From CAZXDL01 sp964639505 (GTDB taxonomy: Bacteria > Patescibacteriota > Saccharimonadia > Saccharimonadales > UBA4665), in the NCBI GenBank assembly GCA_964639505.1, contig CAZXDL010000004.1, positions 10,337-74,336 on the forward strand: DNA of 64,000 nucleotides, in the 5' to 3' direction. Shown here piece after piece: positions 13,832 through 22,181 of the stretch. The position numbers were made by a program, and so were the translations under genes. Under the pieces are notes generated by a model. That model did not search any database, was not told where the DNA came from, and was given only the letters and a program-made list of their open reading frames with translations. The stretch's first letter is position 1. Every line of letters starts with the position of its first letter.

Positions 13832-16399
13832 ATGAAACGAAAAATATTGTATCTAGTACCCCTCGTAGTCTTCGCGTTTATAACTATAGCTTCGACTTTT
13901 ATTCCACAGCCTTCCACTTACGCGGCAGTTCCGGCTGGAGGAAAAGCTACGGGCACATCAAGTTCGGGTTCGTCAGGATCATCCTCATCGTCATCATCAG
14001 GCTCATCCGGCTCCTCCGGCTCTTCGTCCACAGGATCATCGGCAAACTCATCAACCGGCACATCGACATCTGGCTCAACCTCTAATACGACAACCTCGTC
14101 AAGTTCAAGCGATCCCGGTGCCGTAGAGTCTCCAGGTATAGAGTGTCCGAGTTTATCTTTTGACCTAGCTTGGGCATTTTGCCCAATCATGAAAATGATG
14201 GCTTATTCGGTCGCGGCGATGGACAATTTCATAAACAAGCAAATGACAGTCGGCAGCAACGGCGACAGCAGCGACCCAAATCAGATTTTTTGTGATTCTG
14301 AATCAACCGCCCAAGACCTAAAGAGTTGTACAGCCTATCACAACGCTTGGACGAGCGTGCGCAACATCGCGTTAGGCTTGATGGGAATCTCAATTATTAT
14401 CGTATTGATCGCCCAGGCTTTGGGCTTTGAATTTCTGGATGCCTATACAATCCGTAAGGTGTTGCCGCGATTGCTGATTTCAGCGGTGGGTATAACACTT
14501 TCGTGGCAGCTGATGCAGTTCTTTGTGACACTATCAAATGATTTAGCATATGGCATAAGAGTAATCATCTATCAGCCGTTTGTTGGTTTTGGCGATGCTA
14601 CGCTCGGCAATGGAGTTTTTGGCAGCGGCACAGTTGCCAGCCTACTGGCGATCGGCGCCTTGACGGCGCTGGGCTGGATCGGCTTGCTTAGCTATCTTTT
14701 AACAGCGTTGTTAGCGGTGTTTATCGCGTTGTTAGTGCTAATTTTACGAGAAATGCTTATCATCGTTTTAATCATCATGGCGCCGATCGCCATCGCTTGC
14801 TACGTGCTGCCAAACACCCAAAAGGTCTACAAGCTCTGGTGGGAGTCGTTTAGCAAGGCTTTGCTGATGTTCGTCATGATCGCCGCACTGATCGCAGTCG
14901 GTCGTGTTTTCTCAGTTGTGGCTCTAACAAGCACTGACAGCACTATAGGACAGCTGGTCGGCTTCGCGGCATATTTCTTACCTTATTTCTTGATACCCGC
15001 GACCTTCAGGTTTTCGGGTGCCGCGATGTCTCAAATTGGCGGATTTGTTTCGGAGCGTGGCAAGGGTGGCTTCGATCGCTTGCGTGGCTACCGTGGCAAT
15101 GTCGCCAAAAAGAACATGCACGAGCTGGCAACTGGCAACCGTTTGCATAATGAAAGTACCCGCTTCTTAGGCTACGGCAGATTCGCCAGAGGATTTAACA
15201 GAGCAACCCGTAACACCGCCAACGTCCGCAATGCCGGCTATAACCCAAGGCGTATGCGCGAAAGAATGCGGGCCGCTTCTGGTGCCGCTATCAGCGGGGA
15301 AGCTGCTGAAGCTGCAGAAAAAAACGCAGCTTTCAAAGCATTGCTTGGCAACGATGACGTCATGGAAGCTGCTTTGTATGAATCTGTCCATGGCGGCGGT
15401 GAGGCAACAATTCGCTCAATCCTTCGTGAACGGGGCTTTAAAGAAGACATGGTCATGAATGCTGTCGGTGCCTACCACAACGCTAAAAACTCCATGGATA
15501 CAGAAGCCTTTAATACTGCATTGGCGATACACAGCTTTGGCACCAGCAGCGGCTGGACGCCTCGATACAAAAAGAATGCTGCCACCGGCAACTATATAGA
15601 TGCTAATGGTAATGATATCGCCGGCGGCGAAGCGGGTGATGTCAGCCTGCGTGTACTAGCGCGTGGTGGTGGTGGTGCTGGCGAAGCCCGTGCCGCGATC
15701 GATCACGTGGCAGGCAATGACCGCCTGCGTATGATTTCTATGCTTGGCCAAGCCCGACAGCAAGCCGAGTCTAAGGGTAGGTTTGACCTTGTCGGGGGCA
15801 GTTTCACCCAAGACGTGCTCAATATGGAGCGTTTTCATACTGGTCAATTAGGTGGGGCCACAATCGGTCCAAATGGCGAACCTAGCGGTATTGCAACTCT
15901 TACTAAACTTACCCACGAGGGCGCCATTGATGGACAGGCCCGTCACCGAATTGCTTCCGGTCACCGCCGCTCTATGGACGCCTTGGCGCCTGAGTTCCGC
16001 AAGGCGATCGAGGCCTCACTATACAACTCCAAGGGTGCTGCCAACTGGTCCGCTGATGAAGGCATCGCTCAACTGGCATTCATCGCTAACTCGCTCGATG
16101 CCGCTTCCAACGGCGCACCAGAAAACGCCCGCGTAATTAAGCAAGAGGTGCTCGATCGAAAGATCGACGTCAAAAACATGCCATCCGAGATGGTGCAAGC
16201 CATCGCCAACACGCCACAAAAAGCCCAGTGGCTGGCCTCGCAAGAAAGCATCACCATCGGCAATCTAATGGAACAAATGCGCACCGACCCAGACTTCTCA
16301 AGGTACCGCCGCGAATACAACCGGCCTGAAGACAGCCGTCTAGCTGCTAGCGCTCAAGCCGAGAATGAAGCCGCTCAAAACCGCCCGCCCGGAACTTAA
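13832..16399 (+). CDS. VirB6/TrbL-like T4SS polytopic membrane protein
   Basis: 855 residues. Signal peptide (about 1-32); a Ser/Gly/Thr-rich low-complexity linker (about 40-93); a short Cys-containing exposed part; six or so transmembrane helices (about 175-395) that include the ALGWIGLLSYLLTALL and REMLIIVLIIMAPIAIA segments typical of VirB6/TrbL; then a soluble C-terminal region of about 450 residues rich in Ala, Arg and Asn. VirB6-type proteins form part of the inner-membrane channel of T4SS. The ATG at 13832 is chosen because it starts the signal peptide; an earlier in-frame start lies within the promoter. Confidence 0.85.
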   Translation: MKRKILYLVPLVVFAFITIASTFIPQPSTYAAVPAGGKATGTSSSGSSGSSSSSSSGSSGSSGSSSTGSSANSSTGTSTSGSTSNTTTSSSSSDPGAVESPGIECPSLSFDLAWAFCPIMKMMAYSVAAMDNFINKQMTVGSNGDSSDPNQIFCDSESTAQDLKSCTAYHNAWTSVRNIALGLMGISIIIVLIAQALGFEFLDAYTIRKVLPRLLISAVGITLSWQLMQFFVTLSNDLAYGIRVIIYQPFVGFGDATLGNGVFGSGTVASLLAIGALTALGWIGLLSYLLTALLAVFIALLVLILREMLIIVLIIMAPIAIACYVLPNTQKVYKLWWESFSKALLMFVMIAALIAVGRVFSVVALTSTDSTIGQLVGFAAYFLPYFLIPATFRFSGAAMSQIGGFVSERGKGGFDRLRGYRGNVAKKNMHELATGNRLHNESTRFLGYGRFARGFNRATRNTANVRNAGYNPRRMRERMRAASGAAISGEAAEAAEKNAAFKALLGNDDVMEAALYESVHGGGEATIRSILRERGFKEDMVMNAVGAYHNAKNSMDTEAFNTALAIHSFGTSSGWTPRYKKNAATGNYIDANGNDIAGGEAGDVSLRVLARGGGGAGEARAAIDHVAGNDRLRMISMLGQARQQAESKGRFDLVGGSFTQDVLNMERFHTGQLGGATIGPNGEPSGIATLTKLTHEGAIDGQARHRIASGHRRSMDALAPEFRKAIEASLYNSKGAANWSADEGIAQLAFIANSLDAASNGAPENARVIKQEVLDRKIDVKNMPSEMVQAIANTPQKAQWLASQESITIGNLMEQMRTDPDFSRYRREYNRPEDSRLAASAQAENEAAQNRPPGT

Positions 16400-16412
16400 A
16401 CTAGCCTCAATC

Positions 16413-18158
16413 TTATCGACCAAAGAAGTCAGGACGCAGGTGCGGAGGCACAAGTCCTTCAATTGGAGGCACTTGTCGTTGGCCCATTGCGTAAAGATCG
16501 TTTGCCAGTTTGATCAGCTTGGTTAGCTCTACATCAGTGTTGTCGCCCTCAGGCTTGTCACTGCGGGTCCAGCGCTCGATCGCATCTTCGCCGTACTGGC
16601 CATAGCTACCCATTCGGCTGCCAACCCCAATAACTCTTGGAGTATCGTCGCGCCTGACTGGATCAACACCTGGAACCTTAACTTCCACACCGCCCATCCA
16701 TGAACGAGGCTTGTCACCTGCATGAGCTGGTTTTTCGATTATTAAATCGGCATCACGGTTGCGGTTTGGAGAAGTAGTCTTAATGTTGATTTGGTCACCT
16801 TCCATCCTAAAGGGCAACACCCAGCCGACAGTCTCATCGACCATGACCGACCTGTCGGTTTTTTCGTCATAGTTAATCTGACCCTTGGCAACTTGTGCTG
16901 GGTCTACTGCGCTGCGGCGCAAGCCGACAAGATGAGCAAGTCTAGACCTGCCAGCTAATCGAGGCTGGAATATCTTGATATGTGTTTCAATTTCAGGCGT
17001 AGAAACTTCGGCTAGGGCGTTAATCATGAAGTAAACGCGTTCTTCGGCTAAATCGCGTCGTTCGCGGATGTCCATGCGCTCCCACTCTTCATGACCGAAG
17101 TTATGCGCAATTGTGCGGCCTTCGTGAGTATCAAGACGTGGATACTCTCTGTCTAGGTCTTCGGCGTGCTCAGGGACTCTACTACCGGCTCCGACAAAGT
17201 GCAACACGGCATGGCCAAAACGGCGTCGACGAGCTGCTCTTACATTTGCTGGGTCGTCACTGCGGTGCTCGGGGTGTCGACGAGGCGCGGTTCGTTCAGC
17301 TAGGGGGATTAGACCATCGACAGCATCAAACGGATCATTGCCACGATTTGGTCGATCGGCCAATGGTAATGGGCCTGGGCTTATGCCGCCGCGGGTTTCA
17401 ACTCTGCTGATTACGACTCGATCGTGCGGGTCAGCGCCGCGGTGTCCTGGAAAGATCGGATAGCCCTGTTCATTTAGCCATTCCTCGCCAATCTTGCCTT
17501 CAGGAACGCTTTTGCTGAGTTTGCGTGGCGGCAAAGGCTTGCCGTCTGGTGCGCGAAGCACATCACCCCCGTCGTCGTGCATTTCTCGGTGTAATATAAG
17601 ACTAGTAGGAAATTCGCGAAAATCACCCGGTTCACCAGCTGCTTCGGCTGCAGTCAGATCATAGACTCGGCTACCAAATATATAATATCGCTGAACTGGT
17701 GCATCTGGGTCACTTTCGTGAGCCATTGTTACGATGTACTCTTGATCCATCGCTGGGTCGCCCCACTTCATAACTGCACCTTCTGAGTCATGAATATTCC
17801 ATTCTGTACCACGTCGAACCGTGCCATCAGGACGCGGGTCGTACTGAACAGATACTTCGTCTTCAAAAGGACTTTCATACTTATCACGCTCAGGTTTACC
17901 CGATCTTGGGTCAACTTTTTTCTCAGATGGAAGAAAACCAGGACCCGGCGTATTACGTCGAATCTGGAACTGGTTTTCAATTGTCATGTCTAGTTCATCA
18001 GACGTCATCAAAACAGGCACTCTGTTGCCCGTTGCTGGATCAATAGGCCATGAGTCACGTGAACGCAGGGGATCGCCTGCAGGGGTAAACTCCACTATAT
18101 CTCTTACAGAGCGGGGGTCTGTAGGGGGTGTGTTACCGGGGCGGGGAGCGCGTTGCAT
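16413..18158 (-). CDS. Large soluble charged protein inside T4SS locus, unknown
   Basis: 581 residues, no transmembrane helix or signal peptide. The N-terminal 300 residues are rich in Pro, Arg, Asp and Gly with short beta-like segments; about 300-420 is predicted to be more helical (RIRERRDLAEERVYFMINALAE-type sequence); the end is Pro-rich (PPIEGLVPPHLRPDFFGR). I recognise no domain. It is the only gene on the minus strand between the VirB6-like and PrgI genes, which suggests independent expression and perhaps a cargo, chaperone or host-directed effector. That role is inference from position only. Confidence 0.68.
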   Translation of the reverse strand: MQRAPRPGNTPPTDPRSVRDIVEFTPAGDPLRSRDSWPIDPATGNRVPVLMTSDELDMTIENQFQIRRNTPGPGFLPSEKKVDPRSGKPERDKYESPFEDEVSVQYDPRPDGTVRRGTEWNIHDSEGAVMKWGDPAMDQEYIVTMAHESDPDAPVQRYYIFGSRVYDLTAAEAAGEPGDFREFPTSLILHREMHDDGGDVLRAPDGKPLPPRKLSKSVPEGKIGEEWLNEQGYPIFPGHRGADPHDRVVISRVETRGGISPGPLPLADRPNRGNDPFDAVDGLIPLAERTAPRRHPEHRSDDPANVRAARRRRFGHAVLHFVGAGSRVPEHAEDLDREYPRLDTHEGRTIAHNFGHEEWERMDIRERRDLAEERVYFMINALAEVSTPEIETHIKIFQPRLAGRSRLAHLVGLRRSAVDPAQVAKGQINYDEKTDRSVMVDETVGWVLPFRMEGDQINIKTTSPNRNRDADLIIEKPAHAGDKPRSWMGGVEVKVPGVDPVRRDDTPRVIGVGSRMGSYGQYGEDAIERWTRSDKPEGDNTDVELTKLIKLANDLYAMGQRQVPPIEGLVPPHLRPDFFGR

Positions 18159-18232
18159 GGCTATTTACCGTGTGCCTTGTTTAAGTTGTTGTTTGTTTTA
18201 TGCATATGTTTATCCGATAGCTATCTTAGCAA

Positions 18233-18238
18233 ATTATA
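18233..18238 (-). promoter_or_regulatory. -10 element of the 581-residue gene
   Basis: TATAAT on the minus strand about 75 bases before the ATG at 18158. No convincing -35 at normal spacing. Confidence 0.4.
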
Positions 18239-18281
18239 CTGTTTTTGTCAAGTATGTGGGTTTGTTGTTTTTTTGATTTGT

Positions 18282-18287
18282 TATACT
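18282..18287 (+). promoter_or_regulatory. -10 element of the PrgI-like gene
   Basis: TATACT nine bases before the ATG at 18297; no Shine-Dalgarno in between, so transcription would begin at or within a few bases of the start codon. Confidence 0.5.
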
Positions 18288-18296
18288 TATGGTTAG

Positions 18297-19229
18297 ATGG
18301 CAACATATAAACTTATCCAAGATATTGAGGCTGAAGACAAGATCCTTGGGCCCTTGACGCTTCGGCAGTTTATTTTTGCTTTAATTACGGTGTTTTTTGG
18401 CTATTTATGCTTCTTGGTGCTCACTAAAGGCGCCGCCTTTATGCTTGTCGTGTTTTTGCCACCGATGGTGTTTTTTGGCTTTTTTGCTTTACCGCTCGGA
18501 CGAGATCAGCCAACAGAGGTCTGGGCTTTGGCTAAGCTGCGCTTCTTATTTAAGCCCCGTACTCGCATTTGGAATCAGAGTGGCGTCAAAGAACTGGTTA
18601 CAATAACGGCTCCTAAAAAAATCGAGCGGCACTTGACTAAGGGCTATACTCAAACGGAAGTTGACAGCCGACTGCACGCTCTGGCGGATACGATTGACAG
18701 CCGCGGCTGGGCAGTGAAGCACGTTAATTTAAACGCTTACGCGGCGCCGGTTTACACTCCGCCACAATCTGACCGACTGCTGGATCCGGCGACTTTGCCA
18801 CAGGTCGTGCCAAGCAATGATATCGCTGCCTCTGACGATATGATGGATGTCGAAAACAGTCCGATCGCCCAGCAGTTTCAAAACATGATCAATGAATCAA
18901 ACGCTGGCCGCCGTGAAAATGTCATTGGGCGTATGGAAGACACTAAGCCTGGGTCAATTGCGGCTCCAACATCAGACAACCAATGGTTTACAGAACAAGG
19001 CGAGAAGCCAAAGCCGGCCAGCAATTTGCGTTCAGTTAAAAAGCCTGCAAAAAAGGCTACAAAACCGGTTCAAATCGACCTGCCGGCGCCAATGACAGCC
19101 CCGACTGACCCTGCTATACTATCCCTGGCAGCACGCGATGATCTCAACATCGATACGCTTGATCGCGAAGCAAAGCGAGCAAAGGGTGACGACAGTTCAG
19201 GAGACGAGGTCGTTGTTTCACTGCATTAA
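18297..19229 (+). CDS. PrgI family (VirB3-like) T4SS protein
   Basis: 310 residues. The N-terminal 95 residues match the PrgI/VirB3 plan: YKLIQDIEAEDKILGPLTL, two close transmembrane helices (about 25-43 and 48-65), then GRDQPTEVWALAKLRFLFKPR. The remaining about 215 residues are a soluble, charged extension with Pro/Lys-rich patches. PrgI proteins partner with VirB4 at the base of Gram-positive-type T4SS. It opens the plus-strand T4SS run PrgI, TraC-like, VirB4. Confidence 0.88.
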   Translation: MATYKLIQDIEAEDKILGPLTLRQFIFALITVFFGYLCFLVLTKGAAFMLVVFLPPMVFFGFFALPLGRDQPTEVWALAKLRFLFKPRTRIWNQSGVKELVTITAPKKIERHLTKGYTQTEVDSRLHALADTIDSRGWAVKHVNLNAYAAPVYTPPQSDRLLDPATLPQVVPSNDIAASDDMMDVENSPIAQQFQNMINESNAGRRENVIGRMEDTKPGSIAAPTSDNQWFTEQGEKPKPASNLRSVKKPAKKATKPVQIDLPAPMTAPTDPAILSLAARDDLNIDTLDREAKRAKGDDSSGDEVVVSLH

Positions 19230-19280
19230 TTTCTCGCGCAAGCGAAATGCTTATCAGAAACAAAGGTGGGTACTCGAGTA

Positions 19281-20183
19281 ATGAATCCTTCGGCGCCAAA
19301 TCAGCAATATCCCGGACAGGGGCAAATGCCAGCCGGCCAGCCAATGCCAGCGCCAGGGCCAGGGCAGCGGCTGATCCCAGTTAACCAACGGCCAGCCGGC
19401 AAAAGACGTCGCGGCAAAAAGGGCGGCCAGCAGCAGGCCGTCCGGCCAGCTCAAACTCATCCAAACAGTACTCAAAACGCGCTTCAAATCGCCGAGGTTC
19501 GTGATGGAATTGTCATCATGAACGATGGTTCATTTCGTTCGATTGTCATGGTCAAAAGCATCAACTTTGATCTGATGAGCCCGCAAGAAAGAGACGCTGT
19601 CGAATACAGCTATCAAGGGTTTTTGAACTCGCTTTATTTCCCTATTCAAATATTCATTCGTTCGCAAAAAGTCGATTTGCGGCCTTATCTAGAAAAGCTG
19701 GACAAGATTCGCACCGAGCATGACAACATGCTACTAGCGCTGTTGATGGAAGACTACATCGGCTATATGGACGCGCTCAGCCAGCAGACAAACATCATGG
19801 ATAAAAATTTCTTTGTCGTTATCCCATTTTTCCCAGCTGTAGACGTTCAAAAAGGCATTGAGCAGAGCAAGACGTTTTTGTCTGGCCTAGGTGGCCTATT
19901 GAAGCCCAAAGAGCAGCATGTCGTAATTAACGAGCGTGATCTGGAGAATGCCAAGACCGAGCTGCGCAACCGCGTACAGGCAGTGCTGGCTGGTTTGCAG
20001 CAGTGCGGCGTCAAAGGCCTGCCGCTCGATACTCAGGAGCTGATCGAGCTTTATTACGACACCTACAATCCCGATACGGCAACGCGCCAACAGATCAAAG
20101 ATTATACGTCGCTAACAGCTGATGTCATCACCAAGGGCGAGGGTAGTGCGCCGCAAGCCCACCTAGATAGGGAGCTGCAGTAA
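19281..20183 (+). CDS. TraC-like domain protein of the T4SS
   Basis: 300 residues. The first 65 are Pro/Gly/Gln and Arg/Lys-rich; from about 70 the fold resembles the N-terminal domain of TraC/VirB4 (LQIAEVRDGIVIMNDGSFRSIVMVKSINFDLMSPQE), with ELIELYYDTYNPDTA near 245. It lacks Walker motifs. It sits directly upstream of VirB4 with one base between stop and start, suggesting it acts with the ATPase at the cytoplasmic face. ATG 19281 is preferred to GTG 19266 because AAAGGTGGG at 19262-19270 gives it a Shine-Dalgarno. Confidence 0.8.
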   Translation: MNPSAPNQQYPGQGQMPAGQPMPAPGPGQRLIPVNQRPAGKRRRGKKGGQQQAVRPAQTHPNSTQNALQIAEVRDGIVIMNDGSFRSIVMVKSINFDLMSPQERDAVEYSYQGFLNSLYFPIQIFIRSQKVDLRPYLEKLDKIRTEHDNMLLALLMEDYIGYMDALSQQTNIMDKNFFVVIPFFPAVDVQKGIEQSKTFLSGLGGLLKPKEQHVVINERDLENAKTELRNRVQAVLAGLQQCGVKGLPLDTQELIELYYDTYNPDTATRQQIKDYTSLTADVITKGEGSAPQAHLDRELQ

Positions 20184-20184
20184 G

Positions 20185-22116
20185 ATGGCCGCCAAACGCC
20201 GAAAACAGCCAAGAATGGACCCAGTTGCTATCGCTCAGGCGCAGCGGGCGCGCGAGCAGCAAGAAGTGCAGGCTGCTTTTCTTAAAGGCGTCACGGCACT
20301 GCGTGATTTTATCGCGCCGAGCTCACTTGAATTTAGCAGCACCCATTTCCAGATTGGTACGCGTTACGCTCGCACTTATTACGTTTATGGTTATCCTCGG
20401 CAGGTTTACACCGGCTGGCTGAGCAGCATGGTTAACCTCGACGAAGTAATGGATATGGCTTTGTACATTTATCCGGTAGAAAGTCAGGTCGTGCTCGAAA
20501 ACCTGCGTAAAAAAGTCACCCAGCTTGAAGCCGGCATTCAGCTAGAATCCGAAAAAGGCCGGGTACGTGATCCAGGCAAGCAAGCGGCCATCATGGACGC
20601 CGAAGAAATTCGCGACAAATTGCAGGTCGGCGAAGAGCGCTTTTTCCGATTTGGTCTATATTTCACGATTTATGGCAGCAGTTTAGAAGAGCTGGAGTAC
20701 ATTTCGCACAAGGTCGAGTCAATGCTCGGACAGCAGCTGGTTTATAGCAAGCCAGCCACATCGCAGCAGGAGCAAGGCCTTAACAGCACCGTACCGCAAA
20801 TGATCGATCAGCTGCAGATTCGCCGAAACATGAGCACCGGCGCTTTGTCGACCAGCTTTCCGTTTACTAGTGCCGATTTAACACAAGAAAACGGTATCCT
20901 GTATGGCATCAATATGCACAACTCTGGGCTGGTGATTTTTGATCGTTTCTCTCTGGAAAACGGCAATTCTGTTGTCTTTGCCAAGTCTGGCGCGGGCAAA
21001 AGCTTCACCGTTAAGCTTGAGGCTCTACGCAGCATGATGTTTGGCACTGAAATATTCATCATCGACCCCGAAAACGAGTATCAGCGAATGTGTGACGCAG
21101 TTGGTGGCGCGTATGTGCGGCTTAGCCTGAATTCATCAACTCGTATCAACCCGTTTGACCTGCCGAAAGTTGTTGATTCAGAAGAGGCCGACAACGCCCT
21201 ACGAACTAATTTAATTACATTGCATGGTTTGCTGCGATTGATGATGGGCGGCGCCCAAATTCAAATGCAGGGCAGTGGCAGCACGACATTGCCGGCGCTA
21301 TCTCCAACCGAGGAAGCTGACCTCGATGCTGCGCTAATCGACACCTATGCCAAGGCCGGCATAACCAATGATCCTTTGACGCACACGGCTCGGCCACCGG
21401 CTATTTCTGACCTATACGACACGCTGTTGCACATGGGCGGTACCGGCCCGCAGCTGGCACAAAGATTACGCAAATACACCAGCGGAACTTTTGCTGGGAT
21501 ATTCTCACAGCAAAGCAACATCGACATCAACAACCCGATGGTGGTATTTAACTTGCGTGATCTGGAGGATGAACTTCGTCCAGTCGCCATGTACATCGTC
21601 CTGAATTACATCTGGAACAAGACTAAAAGCGATCAAAAACGGCGGATTTTACTGATTGACGAGGCTTGGCAGCTGATGAAATACGAAGATTCGGCGAACT
21701 TTATGTTTAGTCTGGCCAAACGGGCTCGTAAATATAATCTTGGCATCACGACAATCAGTCAGGACGTTGAAGATTTTATGGGCTCGCGTATGGGTCGCGC
21801 TATCGTCGCAAACTCCTCGATGCAATTCCTGCTTAAGCAGTCGCCATCGGCCGTTGACGTCTTAGCCGATGTCTTCAAGCTGACCAGCGAAGAAAAGAAA
21901 CGGCTTAGTCAGTTCCCAGTTGGCCAAGGCCTGTTTTTTGCCGGCCAAAACCATGTGCACCTGCAGGTTGTGGCAAGCCCAACCGAAACAGGACTGATTA
22001 CCACCAACCCGCAACAGGTACAAAGTCTCAATATGGCCGAGCTAGAAGGCAGTCAAAATCAGCAACCTGAAGGCACCATCGACCTCGAGAATCGTTTGTC
22101 GCCCGGCAACGTTTAA
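20185..22116 (+). CDS. virB4: VirB4-type T4SS ATPase
   Basis: 643 residues. The N-terminal half (about 30-230) carries the VirB4/CagE-type domain with YARTYYVYGYPRQVYTGWLS; Walker A AKSGAGKS lies at about 266-273, and Walker B RRILLIDEAWQLMK near 485-498; TTISQDVEDFM and the LLKQSP segment follow. VirB4 is the hexameric ATPase that powers pilus assembly and substrate movement, located at the inner membrane. Its presence makes the locus a genuine T4SS; no VirD4 coupling ATPase is seen in the window. Confidence 0.96.
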   Translation: MAAKRRKQPRMDPVAIAQAQRAREQQEVQAAFLKGVTALRDFIAPSSLEFSSTHFQIGTRYARTYYVYGYPRQVYTGWLSSMVNLDEVMDMALYIYPVESQVVLENLRKKVTQLEAGIQLESEKGRVRDPGKQAAIMDAEEIRDKLQVGEERFFRFGLYFTIYGSSLEELEYISHKVESMLGQQLVYSKPATSQQEQGLNSTVPQMIDQLQIRRNMSTGALSTSFPFTSADLTQENGILYGINMHNSGLVIFDRFSLENGNSVVFAKSGAGKSFTVKLEALRSMMFGTEIFIIDPENEYQRMCDAVGGAYVRLSLNSSTRINPFDLPKVVDSEEADNALRTNLITLHGLLRLMMGGAQIQMQGSGSTTLPALSPTEEADLDAALIDTYAKAGITNDPLTHTARPPAISDLYDTLLHMGGTGPQLAQRLRKYTSGTFAGIFSQQSNIDINNPMVVFNLRDLEDELRPVAMYIVLNYIWNKTKSDQKRRILLIDEAWQLMKYEDSANFMFSLAKRARKYNLGITTISQDVEDFMGSRMGRAIVANSSMQFLLKQSPSAVDVLADVFKLTSEEKKRLSQFPVGQGLFFAGQNHVHLQVVASPTETGLITTNPQQVQSLNMAELEGSQNQQPEGTIDLENRLSPGNV

Positions 22117-22143
22117 AAAAGTGCATTCTGACCACAGTTAGCG

Positions 22144-22149
22144 TATAAT
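22144..22149 (+). promoter_or_regulatory. -10 element before the giant secreted-protein genes
   Basis: TATAAT 32 bases upstream of the ATG at 22182, in the 65-base gap after virB4. It could give the four downstream genes (22182-29971) their own transcript. Confidence 0.5.
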
Positions 22150-22181
22150 GTAAACTACTAATGCTTTAGGTTGAGACAAAA

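Noticed and set aside
13530..13835. Plus-strand ORF running through the N gap
   Set aside because: It crosses 100 unknown bases and consists of the duplicated contig ends; no real reading frame can be claimed.
13900..14190. Minus-strand Asp/Glu-rich ORF
   Set aside because: It is the antisense of the Ser/Gly-rich codon repeats of the VirB6-like gene; the composition follows from that low-complexity DNA.
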